A stretch of 39,436 nt of DNA from Kangiella sp. (GCF_014762745.1 NZ_JABURJ010000036.1:1-39436), one strand, 5' to 3'. Shown: positions 6,035-16,419, counted from the stretch's first letter. Notes: generated by a model from the letters alone, not told the origin. Program-made: numbers and translations.

Positions 6035-8083
6035 ATGAAACCTTTATTGATATTATTTGGCTTACTGGCTTTGAACGCTGGTCAAGTTATGGCGGCCGAG
6101 CCTTTTACCGCTGAGGATATGGTCAGCATGAAGCGAGTGGCTTCCCCTGCTTTATCGCCTGATGGCAAGACTGTGGCCTACATGCTTCGTACTACGGATT
6201 TAGAGGCCGACAAAGGCACTTTTGATATTTACCTGACCAGTTTAGCCGAAGGGAATGCAACTGCAAAGCAAGTAACAACTGATCCCGCCGCCGATACCAG
6301 CCCAAAATGGTCGGCTGATGGCAAGTATCTTTATTTCTTATCAAGCCGTAGCGGTAGTAACCAGCTTTGGCGATATATTATGGAGTCTGAGTCAGTAGAG
6401 CAAATATCTGATCTACCTGTCAGTATTGGCACCTACAAGCTCTCCCCCAAAAATGATCGGGTAGTATTCAGTGCGTCGGTTTACCCTGAATGTGACTCTT
6501 TAAAATGCAGCAAAGAAAAATCTGAAGCCGCTAGCACTAGCAAGCAGGAAGGAAAGCTGTATGACAAAATCTTTGTCCGCCACTGGGATCATTGGTTAGA
6601 TGGTACGCAAAGTCGTTTGTTTAGTGCCAAGCTTTCTAAGTCGCCTTTTACAGATGCAACCGCCCTTTCTCATAGCTTGAATGGTAATGTACCCTCTAGT
6701 CCATTTGGCGGTGACGAGGAATACACTGTCAGTCCTGACGGAAAAAAAGTAATTTTCACTTTGCGTATCGCTGATAAAAACGAGCCGACGTCTACAAACT
6801 TCGACTTATATGAAGTTGCTATCACAGGCGGCAAAGTTAAGAACCTGACCAAGGAAAACCTTGCCTGGGATACTCAACCAGTATTCAGCCCTGATGGTAA
6901 AAAGCTGGCGTGGCTGGCAATGGATCGTCCTGGCTTTGAGGCTGACCGTCGCCAATTACATATTCGCGACTTAAAGTCAGGCAAGACCGAAAACGTTACT
7001 AAAGACTGGGATCGTTCCTTTTATGGCTTCCAGTTCAGCAAAAACGGCAAACAGGTTTTCCTTTATGGCAACCATATTGGTAAGAATGTCATCTGGTCCT
7101 ATGATCTGGCATCCAAGCAAAAAAAGCAGTTAACCGACGCGGGTTATGTGTCTGCCTTTGATGTTGGCCAAGACAAAATTGTTTATCAATATGATGATCT
7201 GAAAAATCCTGCTGACTTGTATGTCATGGACCTTGATGGTTCTAATCAACGTCAGCTAACGGCTGTGAATCAAGAAGTCATGGCTGAACTTCAGTTTGGT
7301 GATTATGAGCAATTCAGTTTTAAGGGTTGGAATGATGAAACCGTTTATGGATATATCGTTAAGCCTGTAGATTTTGATGAAGATAAGACCTACCCTCTGG
7401 CCTTCCTGATTCATGGTGGCCCTCAAGGCAGCTTTGGCGATCACTTCCATTATCGTTGGAATCCTCAGACTTATGCTGGCCAGGGTTTTGTTGCAGTTAT
7501 GATCGACTTCCATGGTTCAACAGGTTACGGTCAGGATTTTACTGATTCAATCACTGGCGACTGGGGCGGCAAACCGTTTGAAGATTTACAGAAAGGCATG
7601 GCTTACGTTGAAGCAAATTATGATTTTGTCGATACAGACAATGCCTGTGCACTGGGAGCTTCATACGGTGGCTATATGATTAATTGGATTGCCGGTAATT
7701 GGTCGGATCAATTTAAATGCCTGGTCAATCATGACGGTATTTTCGACAACCGCATGATGTACTACTCAACAGAAGAGCTTTGGTTCGTAGAGTGGGAAAA
7801 TGGTGGTACCTATTTCGATAAACCGGAAAACTTTGAAAAATATAATCCCGTTCATTATGTTAAAAACTGGAAAACACCAATGCTGGTAGTGCAAGGCAGC
7901 AAAGACTATCGCGTTCCTGAAACACAGTCTCTGGCTACTTTCACAGCGTTGCAACGACAGGATATTCCAAGCCAGTTACTGATATTTGAAAATGAAAATC
8001 ACTGGGTACTAAAGCCAAATAACAGTATTCAATGGCACCAGGTAGTCAATAACTGGTTACATCAGTGGCTGAATAAGGAATAA
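6035..8083 (+). CDS. Secreted S9-family serine peptidase (prolyl oligopeptidase / DPP IV type)
   Basis: 682 residues with a clear signal peptide (MKPLLILFGLLALNAGQVMA, cleavage near AEP), so periplasmic or exported. An N-terminal beta-propeller (about residues 25-410) has repeated LSPDGK / FSPDGKKLAW / FSKNGKQV strands (TolB/WD40-like). The C-terminal alpha/beta hydrolase domain carries the triad: Ser543 in GASYGGYM, Asp624 in VQGSKDYRV and His656 in ENHWVLK. This fits dipeptidyl aminopeptidase/acylaminoacyl-peptidase-type enzymes that trim short peptides. An insert near residues 150-180, with a Cys pair (YPECDSLKCSKE), may form a surface disulfide. The gene diverges from the tRNA operon and has its own terminator. 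Confidence 0.93.
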   Translation: MKPLLILFGLLALNAGQVMAAEPFTAEDMVSMKRVASPALSPDGKTVAYMLRTTDLEADKGTFDIYLTSLAEGNATAKQVTTDPAADTSPKWSADGKYLYFLSSRSGSNQLWRYIMESESVEQISDLPVSIGTYKLSPKNDRVVFSASVYPECDSLKCSKEKSEAASTSKQEGKLYDKIFVRHWDHWLDGTQSRLFSAKLSKSPFTDATALSHSLNGNVPSSPFGGDEEYTVSPDGKKVIFTLRIADKNEPTSTNFDLYEVAITGGKVKNLTKENLAWDTQPVFSPDGKKLAWLAMDRPGFEADRRQLHIRDLKSGKTENVTKDWDRSFYGFQFSKNGKQVFLYGNHIGKNVIWSYDLASKQKKQLTDAGYVSAFDVGQDKIVYQYDDLKNPADLYVMDLDGSNQRQLTAVNQEVMAELQFGDYEQFSFKGWNDETVYGYIVKPVDFDEDKTYPLAFLIHGGPQGSFGDHFHYRWNPQTYAGQGFVAVMIDFHGSTGYGQDFTDSITGDWGGKPFEDLQKGMAYVEANYDFVDTDNACALGASYGGYMINWIAGNWSDQFKCLVNHDGIFDNRMMYYSTEELWFVEWENGGTYFDKPENFEKYNPVHYVKNWKTPMLVVQGSKDYRVPETQSLATFTALQRQDIPSQLLIFENENHWVLKPNNSIQWHQVVNNWLHQWLNKE

Positions 8084-8134
8084 ATTTAACTATCAAACTA
8101 AACCTTTCATAGTCAATTACTATCTAAAAACATT

Positions 8135-8162
8135 AAAAAGGTGCCGTCGGGCACCTTTTTTT
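8135..8162 (+). terminator. Intrinsic terminator after the S9 peptidase
   Basis: AAAAAGGTGCC, loop GTCG, GGCACC followed by seven T (8156-8162). Confidence 0.9.
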
Positions 8163-8249
8163 CACATATAAGCTCTTAGACTATCCTATTGAAACATTTG
8201 TTAACCTTTTGTCATTACTGAACATTAGGCTCTGAAAATTATCGAGCGT

Positions 8250-8255
8250 TATAAT
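8250..8255 (+). promoter_or_regulatory. Possible -10 box for the RND efflux operon
   Basis: Perfect TATAAT at 8250-8255, 48 bases before the adaptor start. No good -35 lies at the expected distance, so an activator may be needed, or this is not the promoter. Confidence 0.35.
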
Positions 8256-8303
8256 AGCGAAGAGTTGGAGTAATCCTAAAATTTTTGAAAGCGGGAAAAA
8301 ATA

Positions 8304-9518
8304 ATGACCAAGAGAATCGTAATTGGCACTTCCATTGTTCTAGCAACCATTGCCTTATTTGTGGTGCTTATCAGTATGAAGCCTGAGCCACCGAAGAAAA
8401 AACCTTTTGTACAGGCCATTGTGGTCGAAACCAAAGCGGTTGAGACGGAAGATATTCAGTTCCTGGTCGATAGTCAGGGGCCTGTTTTGCCCGTTGAAAA
8501 TTCTACTCTGGTTTCAGAAGTCAGCGGCCGAATTACTGATGTTTCAGATAACTTCCGTGTCGGTGCTTTTGTCGAAAAAGGCGAAGTCCTTTTCACTATA
8601 GACCCCGCTAATTATGTTGCAAATGTACGCAGCGCAGAAGCAGCGCTGGCTCAAGCACAGGCAAACTATCAGGATGCCAAAGCAAGAACTGATCAGGCGC
8701 GTAAAGACTGGAAAAAAATTGGTACGGGCGAACCTTCCGACCTGGTGTTAAGACTTCCTCAATTAAAACAGGCTGAGGCGGCTGTTCAATCTGCCGAAGC
8801 TGACCTGATGCGTGCTCGCCGTGATCTGGATCGAACTAAAGTCAAAGCAACCTTCGATGCCCTGATACAAAGCAAGATGGTAGGTCTTGGTCAATTCGTT
8901 AATGTTGGTAGTCAGGTAGCCACCCTATACGGCACAGAGTACGCAGAAGTACGTTTACCCGTTCCAGATCAAGAGCTCGCTTTTCTTGAAATCCCAGAAA
9001 GTGGTGAGCAGTTACAGCCCGCAGTCAGACTCGTTGGTAGTTACGCAGGCAAAGAACAAAATTGGTTTGGTAAAATTGTTCGTACCGAAGGCGTTGTCGA
9101 ACAGACCAACCGCTTGACCTATCTGGTTGCACAAATTGAAGACCCTTACAACCTGAAAGAAACAGAAGATAAAGATGCACCACTTCGCTTCGGTACCTTT
9201 GTAAGAGCAGAGATTGCCGGTAAGCAACGCGATGGATTAATCGCATTACCAAGACAGGCTCTTTATTTTGGCAATACGGTTCTGATTCTTGAGAATGAAA
9301 GTGAAATTCGCTTACAGGAAGTAAGCCTTGCCCGAACTGAAGCCAACACGATCTACATTGATAGTGGTTTGAAGTCTGGTGATGAAGTGATTACCACACC
9401 GGTTCATAATCCAGTTAACGGTATGAAGGTTCAGAAGGTTGGAAGCCAGGCCAAGTCCAATACTGCAAATACCAATGACACCGCTCAAAATACGAGCGCT
9501 GACACAGCTAAGCAATAA
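8304..9518 (+). CDS. RND efflux periplasmic adaptor (membrane fusion protein, HlyD/AcrA type)
   Basis: 404 residues. One N-terminal hydrophobic segment (about residues 5-24) anchors it in the inner membrane; no lipobox Cys is present. It is followed by a lipoyl/barrel-sandwich half (VSGRITDVSDNFRVGAFVEKGEVLFTID, split here), an alpha-helical hairpin rich in Ala and Gln (about 105-180), the second lipoyl half and a beta-barrel domain. The C-terminal 25 residues are low-complexity Asn/Thr/Ala. It would bridge the RND pump at 9530 to an outer-membrane channel. The two genes are 11 bases apart and surely form an operon. No TolC/OprM-type channel gene is in the window. Substrate unknown. Confidence 0.93.
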   Translation: MTKRIVIGTSIVLATIALFVVLISMKPEPPKKKPFVQAIVVETKAVETEDIQFLVDSQGPVLPVENSTLVSEVSGRITDVSDNFRVGAFVEKGEVLFTIDPANYVANVRSAEAALAQAQANYQDAKARTDQARKDWKKIGTGEPSDLVLRLPQLKQAEAAVQSAEADLMRARRDLDRTKVKATFDALIQSKMVGLGQFVNVGSQVATLYGTEYAEVRLPVPDQELAFLEIPESGEQLQPAVRLVGSYAGKEQNWFGKIVRTEGVVEQTNRLTYLVAQIEDPYNLKETEDKDAPLRFGTFVRAEIAGKQRDGLIALPRQALYFGNTVLILENESEIRLQEVSLARTEANTIYIDSGLKSGDEVITTPVHNPVNGMKVQKVGSQAKSNTANTNDTAQNTSADTAKQ

Positions 9519-9529
9519 GGAATTCGCAG

Positions 9530-12500
9530 ATGGTCAAACAATACGATACACACAGCGGAATCATTGCCTGGTTTGCCCGTAACTCAGTTGCGGCCAACCT
9601 GCTAATGATATTCATCATTGCTGCTGGCTTGATTGGTTTAAGTAATCTCCGTCAACAGGTCTTTCCTGACATTATTGTCAACTCAATCAGTATTCAGGTT
9701 CCCTACCCCGGTGCAGCGCCAAGAGAAGTTGAAGAAGGCATTGTTATCCTGATTGAGGAAAACATTAAAGAGATCGAAGGGATCAAGGAAATCACCTCCT
9801 CAGCCTCAGAAGGCATGGGCAGCATCACGATTGAAGTCGAAGACGGCTATGACGCTTCTGATGTCATGGATGAAGTCAAAGTCCGAGTTGATGCTATTCC
9901 CAACTTACCAGATCTTGCCGAGCGCCCAGTCATTTATGAAAACCGTATGCAAAGACAGGTTATGCGCCTAAATGTTTACGGTGATGCCAACGAGCGTACG
10001 CTAAAAGAATATGCAAAAGATATTCGTAACGAATTATTGACCTTGCCTAACGTTGGTCTGGTCGAAGTGGAAGGCGATCGCCCTTACGAAGTAGGGATCC
10101 AGGTCAGTGATTATCAATTGCGCAAATATGGCTTAACACTACAGGATGTGGCCAATGCGGTGCGCAGTCACTCATTGGACTTGCCAAGCGGCACGATTAA
10201 GACATTGGGTGGGGATATCCTGGTTAGAACCAAAAATCAGGCCTACGATGCTTATGATTTCGCAAAAATCCCAGTCATAACACGCCCGGATGGTACCACT
10301 CTATTACTGGCAGATATCGCCTCAATTGATGATGGCTTTGCTGAATGGAATTACTTATCACGTTTTGATGGCCAGCCAACGGTGAGTCTGAGAATCCGCT
10401 CATCACTAGAATCAGATGACCTTCTGATTGCTCAACAAATCTATGACTATCTGGATACGAAAACTCCAACTCTTCCAGCGGGTATCGCTGTTGAGGCTTG
10501 GGGAGATGGTACTTACTACCTGAAAGGTCGTCTGGAAATGATGCAACAGAACATGATTGCTGGTGTCATTCTGGTGTTTATTGTTCTGGCACTATTTCTT
10601 CGATTTAAACTGGCCTTCTGGGTGATGATCGGTATTCCTTTGTGCTTCCTGGGTGCTTTTGCATTGATGTATATGTACCCGGCATTTGCGATGACCATCA
10701 ACATGATTACCCTGTTCGGCTTTATTCTGGTACTGGGGATCGTGGTCGATGATGCGATTATTATTGCGGAGTCGGCCTGGGCGTCGATTGAGGAAAAAGG
10801 ACACAGTATTGATAGCGTGGTTGAAGGTTCCAAACGTGTTGCAGTACCGGCAACCTTCGGTGTTTTGACCACCATTGCCGCTTTCTATCCGATGCTTGCT
10901 CTAAGCGGCCCCTGGAGCAACGCAATGGCCTCTATCGGCCTGGTGGTTATGTTCTGCCTAATGTTCTCCTTGGTAGAGTCGAAGCTGATTCTCCCAGCTC
11001 ACCTTGCACACATGAAGCTGAACAAATTAGAAGATACGAAAAATCCAAAAGTTCGTGCGGTAAAAGGTTTCTTCCGCTCTATTCGACTAAAAGTTAAAGA
11101 GTTGTTAACTCGCTTCATTAACAATGTCTATAGACCAAAACTGGAGACCTTCCTCAAGTATCGAGGCTTAACTCTGCTAACCTTTATCTGCCTGTTATTC
11201 ATAACAACTTTTGGTTTCATCGGCGGCGGCTGGGTGAAGACCAGTATGTTCCCAACGATTCCGAATGATGGTGTCTTTGTCGAGATTAAAATGGCTGAAG
11301 GTGCAACTGCACAGCAGGCCATGGACAATGTGCAAGTTGTCTGGGAAAAGCTGAACGAACTGCACAATGAAGTTGAAGCCGAACATGGCACAGGTGTTTT
11401 CCAGCATGCCTTTATGTGGACACGCGAAAACACTGGCGGTTATATGTGGACCGAGCTGGTTAAAAGTGAAAACTTACCAGTACATCAGTATGAATTGATT
11501 GACCGCTGGCGCGATATGGTCGGCACCCTGCCCGCCGTTGAGGAAATCAGTTTCGGCGGCGGTGGCGGTGGCCCCGGTGGCGATGGCGTTGGTTACCGTA
11601 TCATTGGTACCGACATTGACGAACTGCAAATTGTTACAGAGAAAATACGCGGTAAACTCGCTGAGTATGACGGCGTTTATGATATCAGTGACAACCTGTC
11701 CGGTGGTAAAGAAGAAATTGTGGTTGAAGTTAAACCTCATGGGTATAACCTGGGTTTATCCACACAAACTTTATCGCAGCAGGTGCGCAATGCTTTCTAC
11801 GGATCCGAGGCACAACGCTTCTTAAGAGATAACGAAGAAGTTAAAGTCTTTGTTCGTTACCCGCTCGAAGACCGACGCTCAGTTGGTAATCTCGAGCAGA
11901 TGCCAATTAGAACGCCATCAGGTGAATATGTGACTTTCACCGATGTGGCTGATTATAAGGTTCAAGAAGGCTTCTCAAGGATTTCGCGTATTGATGGCGT
12001 ACGTGCAAACCGCATCACAGCTGATGTTAGCCCACAGGCCACTATTACATCCAGCGAAATTCATGAAGATATGATGCAAAACATCATCCCTGGAATTCTT
12101 GCCCAGCACCCAACCGTTAAGCTTGAACCAGGCGGTCCGAGTGAGGATGCTGCACAAATTCAAAGCGAGTTGGGACAAGGTGCAGTGATTGCTCTGATCC
12201 TGATCTATGGTTTAATGGCTATCCCATTGAAATCCTATATCAAGCCAGTCGTCGTCATGTCTGCAATTCCATTTGGTATCATTGGTGCCATGGTTGGTCA
12301 CCTATTGCTAGGCATTAACCTGAGTATGTTCTCCTTCTTTGGTATTATTGCCTTATCAGGTGTTGTGGTAAACGACAGCTTGTTGATGGTGGACTTCATC
12401 GGACGTGCTCGCGCGGAAGGCATGTCGCGCATTGAAGCGGCTATCAATGCAGGCACAAGACGTTTCCGCGCTATTATTCTAACGTCTTTAACAACCTTCT

Positions 12501-12715
12501 TCGGCCTGTTGCCTATCACTACAGAAACAAGCTTGCAGGCACAGTTGGTTATCCCGATGGCGGTATCGCTAGCCTTTGGTATCGTGTTTGCGACAGTGAT
12601 TACGCTAATCTGGGTACCATGTTTGTATGTGACATTAGGCAGTATCAAAGACTGGTTCCTCGGTCGCGATGCAAAAAGCCTAAACAAGAATGAAGAAGCA
12701 TACGACAGTAACTAA
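9530..12715 (+). CDS. RND-family efflux pump permease (AcrB/MexB-type)
   Basis: 1061 residues, the usual length for hydrophobe/amphiphile efflux RND pumps. TM1 is near residues 18-36, followed by a large periplasmic loop. The proton-relay segment GIVVDDAIIIAES is in TM4 (about residues 400-412) with both Asp residues present. A second periplasmic loop and a C-terminal TM block (FFGIIALSGVVVNDSLLMVDF near residue 940) complete the fold. An unusual glycine run (FGGGGGGPGGDGVG) lies in the second periplasmic loop near residue 680. The pump works by proton antiport as a trimer with the adaptor encoded just upstream. Substrate cannot be inferred; no local regulator gene is visible. Confidence 0.94.
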   Translation: MVKQYDTHSGIIAWFARNSVAANLLMIFIIAAGLIGLSNLRQQVFPDIIVNSISIQVPYPGAAPREVEEGIVILIEENIKEIEGIKEITSSASEGMGSITIEVEDGYDASDVMDEVKVRVDAIPNLPDLAERPVIYENRMQRQVMRLNVYGDANERTLKEYAKDIRNELLTLPNVGLVEVEGDRPYEVGIQVSDYQLRKYGLTLQDVANAVRSHSLDLPSGTIKTLGGDILVRTKNQAYDAYDFAKIPVITRPDGTTLLLADIASIDDGFAEWNYLSRFDGQPTVSLRIRSSLESDDLLIAQQIYDYLDTKTPTLPAGIAVEAWGDGTYYLKGRLEMMQQNMIAGVILVFIVLALFLRFKLAFWVMIGIPLCFLGAFALMYMYPAFAMTINMITLFGFILVLGIVVDDAIIIAESAWASIEEKGHSIDSVVEGSKRVAVPATFGVLTTIAAFYPMLALSGPWSNAMASIGLVVMFCLMFSLVESKLILPAHLAHMKLNKLEDTKNPKVRAVKGFFRSIRLKVKELLTRFINNVYRPKLETFLKYRGLTLLTFICLLFITTFGFIGGGWVKTSMFPTIPNDGVFVEIKMAEGATAQQAMDNVQVVWEKLNELHNEVEAEHGTGVFQHAFMWTRENTGGYMWTELVKSENLPVHQYELIDRWRDMVGTLPAVEEISFGGGGGGPGGDGVGYRIIGTDIDELQIVTEKIRGKLAEYDGVYDISDNLSGGKEEIVVEVKPHGYNLGLSTQTLSQQVRNAFYGSEAQRFLRDNEEVKVFVRYPLEDRRSVGNLEQMPIRTPSGEYVTFTDVADYKVQEGFSRISRIDGVRANRITADVSPQATITSSEIHEDMMQNIIPGILAQHPTVKLEPGGPSEDAAQIQSELGQGAVIALILIYGLMAIPLKSYIKPVVVMSAIPFGIIGAMVGHLLLGINLSMFSFFGIIALSGVVVNDSLLMVDFIGRARAEGMSRIEAAINAGTRRFRAIILTSLTTFFGLLPITTETSLQAQLVIPMAVSLAFGIVFATVITLIWVPCLYVTLGSIKDWFLGRDAKSLNKNEEAYDSN

Positions 12716-12734
12716 CTTCACTAAAAGCATAGAT

Positions 12735-12759
12735 AAAGGGGCTATACGCCCCTTTTTTT
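12735..12759 (+). terminator. Terminator of the RND efflux operon
   Basis: GGGGC (12738-12742), loop TATAC, GCCCC (12748-12752), then seven T. Confidence 0.9.
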
Positions 12760-12896
12760 ATCGATGGTTTTATAAAAACTTAATACTGATCAATAGCAGC
12801 TCTTACCTTTTTTCACTACAATAGTGTTGTTTTTCTAACACTGGTCTTTACACTGTTACTTATCAAGCATGTCTATCCAAATTGAGCAGAAAATAT

Positions 12897-14342
12897 ATGT
12901 TTAAACGCACCAAAATCGTCGCCACCTTAGGACCCGCTACTGAATCCGACGAAACTATTCGTTCACTCATCAAAGCTGGAGCTAACGTATTCAGGCTTAA
13001 TTTTTCGCACGGCGAAGCCAAAGACCATATTCATCGAGCAGAGCAAATTCGTCGAATCTCTCGCGACATGAATCGTTATGTAGCCATACTTGGTGATCTA
13101 CAAGGTCCAAAGATCCGCATAGCCCGTTTTAAAAATGGCAAAATCAACCTGGAAGTTGGCGCGACTTTTATCCTTGATTCCGAATTGGAAAAAGAAGCTG
13201 GTGATGAAGAGCGCGTAGGCATTGATTACAAACAACTGCCAGCAGACTTAAAAGAAGGCAATCACCTGATGCTTGACGATGGTCGAATCCAGCTTGAAGT
13301 AAAGCGTTTAACGTCAACTGAAATTGTGACTGAAGTGATCATTGGTGGCGTATTAAGTAACAACAAAGGGATTAACCTGCTTGGCGGCGGACTTTCTGCT
13401 CCTGCTCTTACCGACAAAGATCGCGCCGATATCAAAATTGCTGCGGCCATGCATGTGGATTACCTCGCGGTGTCTTTCCCAAGAAGTGCCGATGATATGC
13501 ACGAAGCTCGCAAACTATTGCAAAAAGCTGGCGGTAATTGCAGTTTAGTGGCTAAAATCGAACGTGCTGAGACCGTTAATAATGACAAAATTTTAGATGC
13601 CATCATTATGGCTTCTGACGCGGTCATGGTAGCTCGCGGTGACTTAGGGGTAGAAATTGGTGATGCACAGCTAATCGGAGTACAAAAACATATTATTTCG
13701 CGTTCACGTGCGCTCAACCGGGTAGTCATTACGGCAACACAGATGATGGAAAGCATGATCCACAACCCTATCCCTACTCGCGCAGAAGTGTTCGACGTTG
13801 CCAACGCAGTTTTAGATGGTACCGATGCAGTGATGCTAAGCGCTGAAACGGCTACTGGCGACAACCCTGCTCGCACCGTTCAGGCGATGGCAAATGTCTG
13901 TTTGGGCGCAGAAAAACAATCCATGATTCGCATGTCGCGTCATCGTAACGAAATGTCTTTTGACCTGATTGATGAAGCAATCGCCATGGCGACTATGTAC
14001 ACCGCCAACCACCTTAAAGGTGTCAAGGCGATTGTCGCACTAACTGAATCAGGCTCAACAGCTTTGTGGTTATCACGTATTCGTTCAGGTATGCCAATCT
14101 TTGCACTGAGTCGCAATGAACAAACACTTCGCAAAGTCGCGCTTTATCGCGGTGTTGAGGCCATTGAATTTGACCCAACGGTTCTGGCCAAACATGACGT
14201 TAACCGTCTAGCGGTTGAAGAGTTGCGCTTAAGAAACTTCGTTGAAGATGGTGATCTGGTGATTATCACTAAAGGCGACTCAATGGGAGTACTAGGTGGC
14301 ACTAACGCCATGAAGATTGTTAGAGTTGGGCAGGTACACTAG
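12897..14342 (+). CDS. pykA: Pyruvate kinase (type II, PykA-like)
   Basis: Converts phosphoenolpyruvate and ADP to pyruvate and ATP in glycolysis; cytoplasmic. From the ATG at 12897 it has 481 residues, against 480 for E. coli PykA. Key segments are [12 protein letters not shown] at the N-terminus, [14 protein letters not shown], the active-site region LVAKIERAE and [13 protein letters not shown], and [10 protein letters not shown] with [23 protein letters not shown] and the C-terminal domain resemble PykA (AMP/sugar-phosphate activated) more than PykF. The frame extends five codons upstream to a TTG at 12882 that would give MSRKY, reminiscent of the MSRR start of E. coli PykA. Neither start has a strong ribosome-binding site; I prefer the ATG. 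Confidence 0.95.
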   Translation: MFKRTKIVATLGPATESDETIRSLIKAGANVFRLNFSHGEAKDHIHRAEQIRRISRDMNRYVAILGDLQGPKIRIARFKNGKINLEVGATFILDSELEKEAGDEERVGIDYKQLPADLKEGNHLMLDDGRIQLEVKRLTSTEIVTEVIIGGVLSNNKGINLLGGGLSAPALTDKDRADIKIAAAMHVDYLAVSFPRSADDMHEARKLLQKAGGNCSLVAKIERAETVNNDKILDAIIMASDAVMVARGDLGVEIGDAQLIGVQKHIISRSRALNRVVITATQMMESMIHNPIPTRAEVFDVANAVLDGTDAVMLSAETATGDNPARTVQAMANVCLGAEKQSMIRMSRHRNEMSFDLIDEAIAMATMYTANHLKGVKAIVALTESGSTALWLSRIRSGMPIFALSRNEQTLRKVALYRGVEAIEFDPTVLAKHDVNRLAVEELRLRNFVEDGDLVIITKGDSMGVLGGTNAMKIVRVGQVH

Positions 14343-14358
14343 AACTTTTTTCTTTAGT

Positions 14359-15261
14359 CTAAGACTGACCACCACTGTTATAGACAAATACCAAGACGCC
14401 AAGGAAGGCTAGCACTACACCAGCCAATCTGCGCCGGTTAACTTCTTCTTTGAGGAATATCCAGGCAAACAGGACAATAAACAGTACTGAAGTTTCGTTC
14501 AACACCGAAGCGATAATAGCATCGGTATATTTATAGCCCGATAACCAGAGTATCATCGAAATGTAGGTGCCTAGGATGCTGGCGATTATCAAAATCCGCC
14601 AGTCTCTCGGTTGCTTTAATTCGTGAACCACTTTTAAGAATTTCTGCCCAATCAATAACAAGCCTATTGAGCCAATGATGCCGCCAATCAGACGCAAACT
14701 GATAATCCAGAAAAAGCCATCACCTTCCAGAATTCGTTTGACCATCACCACGCCAACAGCATTAAGGAAAACCGCTCCAGCAGCTAGAGCAAGCCCCTGC
14801 CATAAAACTGGTGCATCAACATTTTTACGGTTACGCTGCCAGGTGACCAGAATGATACCAAGGAGCACCATGGAAAAACCGATAAACTGAGCCCAATGTA
14901 GTGTTTCATTTAAGAACAAGACTGATAAAACGATAACAAATGGACTATAGAGGCTTGATACGATTGCCGTATTGCCAGCACCCACTTTTCTGAGCGCTAA
15001 AAAGTACCAGGTATCAGAGAGAGCTATCCCAATAAAGCCACTGATTGTCACTATCACCCATTGTGTAACATCAAGTTGTGGCAACTGAAATCCTTCAATT
15101 ACCAAAGCTGTAGGAACTAACAGGAAAGTTGCTAAAGTGTTTTTGAATAGATTGAGCGCAGTAGCACTTAAGGTTTCACCGGAGTGCTTGAATAATATAA
15201 TTGCTGTTGCCCAGCAGATCGCCGATGAAAGCGCAAACAGCTCACCCAAACCAAAAGTCAT
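14359..15261 (-). CDS. EamA-family (DMT superfamily) transporter
   Basis: 300 residues with about ten hydrophobic helices arranged as two EamA repeats (about residues 5-138 and 150-292). Repeat 1 ends LHWAQFIGFSMVLLGIILV and repeat 2 ends NRRRLAGVVLAFLGVLVFV, the usual internal homology. Family members export metabolites or amino acids across the inner membrane, and the substrate cannot be told from sequence. The gene is convergent with pyruvate kinase (16 bases between stops, no obvious terminator). It lies 96 bases downstream of the mesaconyl-CoA hydratase on the same strand, so it could be the last gene of that operon and export or import a related acid (weak inference). Confidence 0.88.
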   Translation of the reverse strand: MTFGLGELFALSSAICWATAIILFKHSGETLSATALNLFKNTLATFLLVPTALVIEGFQLPQLDVTQWVIVTISGFIGIALSDTWYFLALRKVGAGNTAIVSSLYSPFVIVLSVLFLNETLHWAQFIGFSMVLLGIILVTWQRNRKNVDAPVLWQGLALAAGAVFLNAVGVVMVKRILEGDGFFWIISLRLIGGIIGSIGLLLIGQKFLKVVHELKQPRDWRILIIASILGTYISMILWLSGYKYTDAIIASVLNETSVLFIVLFAWIFLKEEVNRRRLAGVVLAFLGVLVFVYNSGGQS

Positions 15262-15357
15262 AATGCCTTACTCAATGCAGTGCCAAAACAATACGCTTCA
15301 AGAGCGTCAAGAAAGCGCAACTTACCATAAAGTCAGGTTTACACCTATCGGAATCAA

Positions 15358-16419
15358 CTACTTTGGATCAGGGATCAGTACCGTATAGTCCAAATCTAGA
15401 ACAACGTTTTCAGGAAATTCCTTAGGGTTACTGGTTGAAGTAACTTTCTCTTTAATGGAATCCCATTGCACATTCTTGAAGCCGATAGTTCTAAGTCTCA
15501 GCGCCCCCATTCCAAAGCCTAGCTCATATTTATTCTGGACCTGAGTTGCTGCATAGATTGTATTTCCGGCGTAGGAAGGATTAAGGTGTGCTCCGCCATT
15601 GATGGCAGCTAGCCACTGGGCATTCGCAAGGCCATTATGAGAAAGACTGCGACAAAGTGAAATAATATGGCCCCCATACACGAGACGCTGTTGATGCTGG
15701 CTATCCTGCATCTGGTGATAGTTAAAGTGCACCTTGGCATTATTCTGATATAGTTTGGTGGCCATTGTGTGCTCGGTAGCATCAATCGTTAAACCATCAA
15801 TATGGTCAATCCACTCCCCTACCTGATAGTCTTTAAAGACGAACTTCTCACCACTGGAAATATAGCTGTAGTTGTCAGCATTGAACTGATCGGGCATAGC
15901 AAGATGCGCCGGACTTACTTCTGAGTTTAGCTGAGGTTCAACGGCATAAGTATTTTGCATGCCTTCTGCTTTTTTATGCACCATAACCCAACGTTTCCAG
16001 CTGGCCACCAGATGCCCATCCTGATTGGTTGCACGGGAGTGCACATAAACAATGCCCGTCTTGCCGTTTGAATTTTCCTTTAAGCCAATCACCTCAGAGA
16101 GAACTGAAATGGTATCGCCTATAAATACAGGCAACACAAACTGTACCTCTGCATAACCAAGATTGGCGACGGCATTAAGAGAAATATCTTGTACCGTTTT
16201 ACCGAAGGCAATATGAAACAGTAGCAGGTTGTCCACTGGTGGTCTGTCGAAACCCACTTTACGCGCAAGATGGTGGCTAGAGTATAAGCTAAAGCGACTA
16301 CCGGTCAGGGCAATATAAAGACTGGCATCCCCCTCCGTTATGGTACGTGGGATTGGGTGCTCTATGAGTTGGCCCAACGAAAAGTCTTCAAAGAAACGGC
16401 CGACAGATGATTTATTCAT
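15358..16419 (-). CDS. mch: Mesaconyl-CoA hydratase (beta-methylmalyl-CoA dehydratase), double-hotdog MaoC type
   Basis: 353 residues. The N-terminal half reads FFEDFSLGQLIEHP, PRTITEGDASLYIALTGSRF, then PPVDNLLLFHIAFGKTVQDI and NAVANLGYAEV. I recognise these as characteristic of the Mch enzyme of the ethylmalonyl-CoA pathway (Rhodobacter), which interconverts mesaconyl-CoA and beta-methylmalyl-CoA. The C-terminal half is a second, degenerate hotdog domain (VFKDYQVGEWIDHIDG, GGHIISLCRSLS). Cytoplasmic. It follows a CoA-ester lyase by 53 bases, and that lyase could cleave its product, beta-methylmalyl-CoA, to glyoxylate and propionyl-CoA. Function is from family resemblance, and other C4/C5 enoyl-CoA substrates are possible. 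Confidence 0.85.
   Translation of the reverse strand: MNKSSVGRFFEDFSLGQLIEHPIPRTITEGDASLYIALTGSRFSLYSSHHLARKVGFDRPPVDNLLLFHIAFGKTVQDISLNAVANLGYAEVQFVLPVFIGDTISVLSEVIGLKENSNGKTGIVYVHSRATNQDGHLVASWKRWVMVHKKAEGMQNTYAVEPQLNSEVSPAHLAMPDQFNADNYSYISSGEKFVFKDYQVGEWIDHIDGLTIDATEHTMATKLYQNNAKVHFNYHQMQDSQHQQRLVYGGHIISLCRSLSHNGLANAQWLAAINGGAHLNPSYAGNTIYAATQVQNKYELGFGMGALRLRTIGFKNVQWDSIKEKVTSTSNPKEFPENVVLDLDYTVLIPDPK

Noticed and set aside
12882-12896. TTG start for pyruvate kinase five codons upstream
   Set aside because: The added MSRKY resembles the E. coli PykA N-terminus, but there is no ribosome-binding site and the ATG gives the normal family length; kept only as an alternative.
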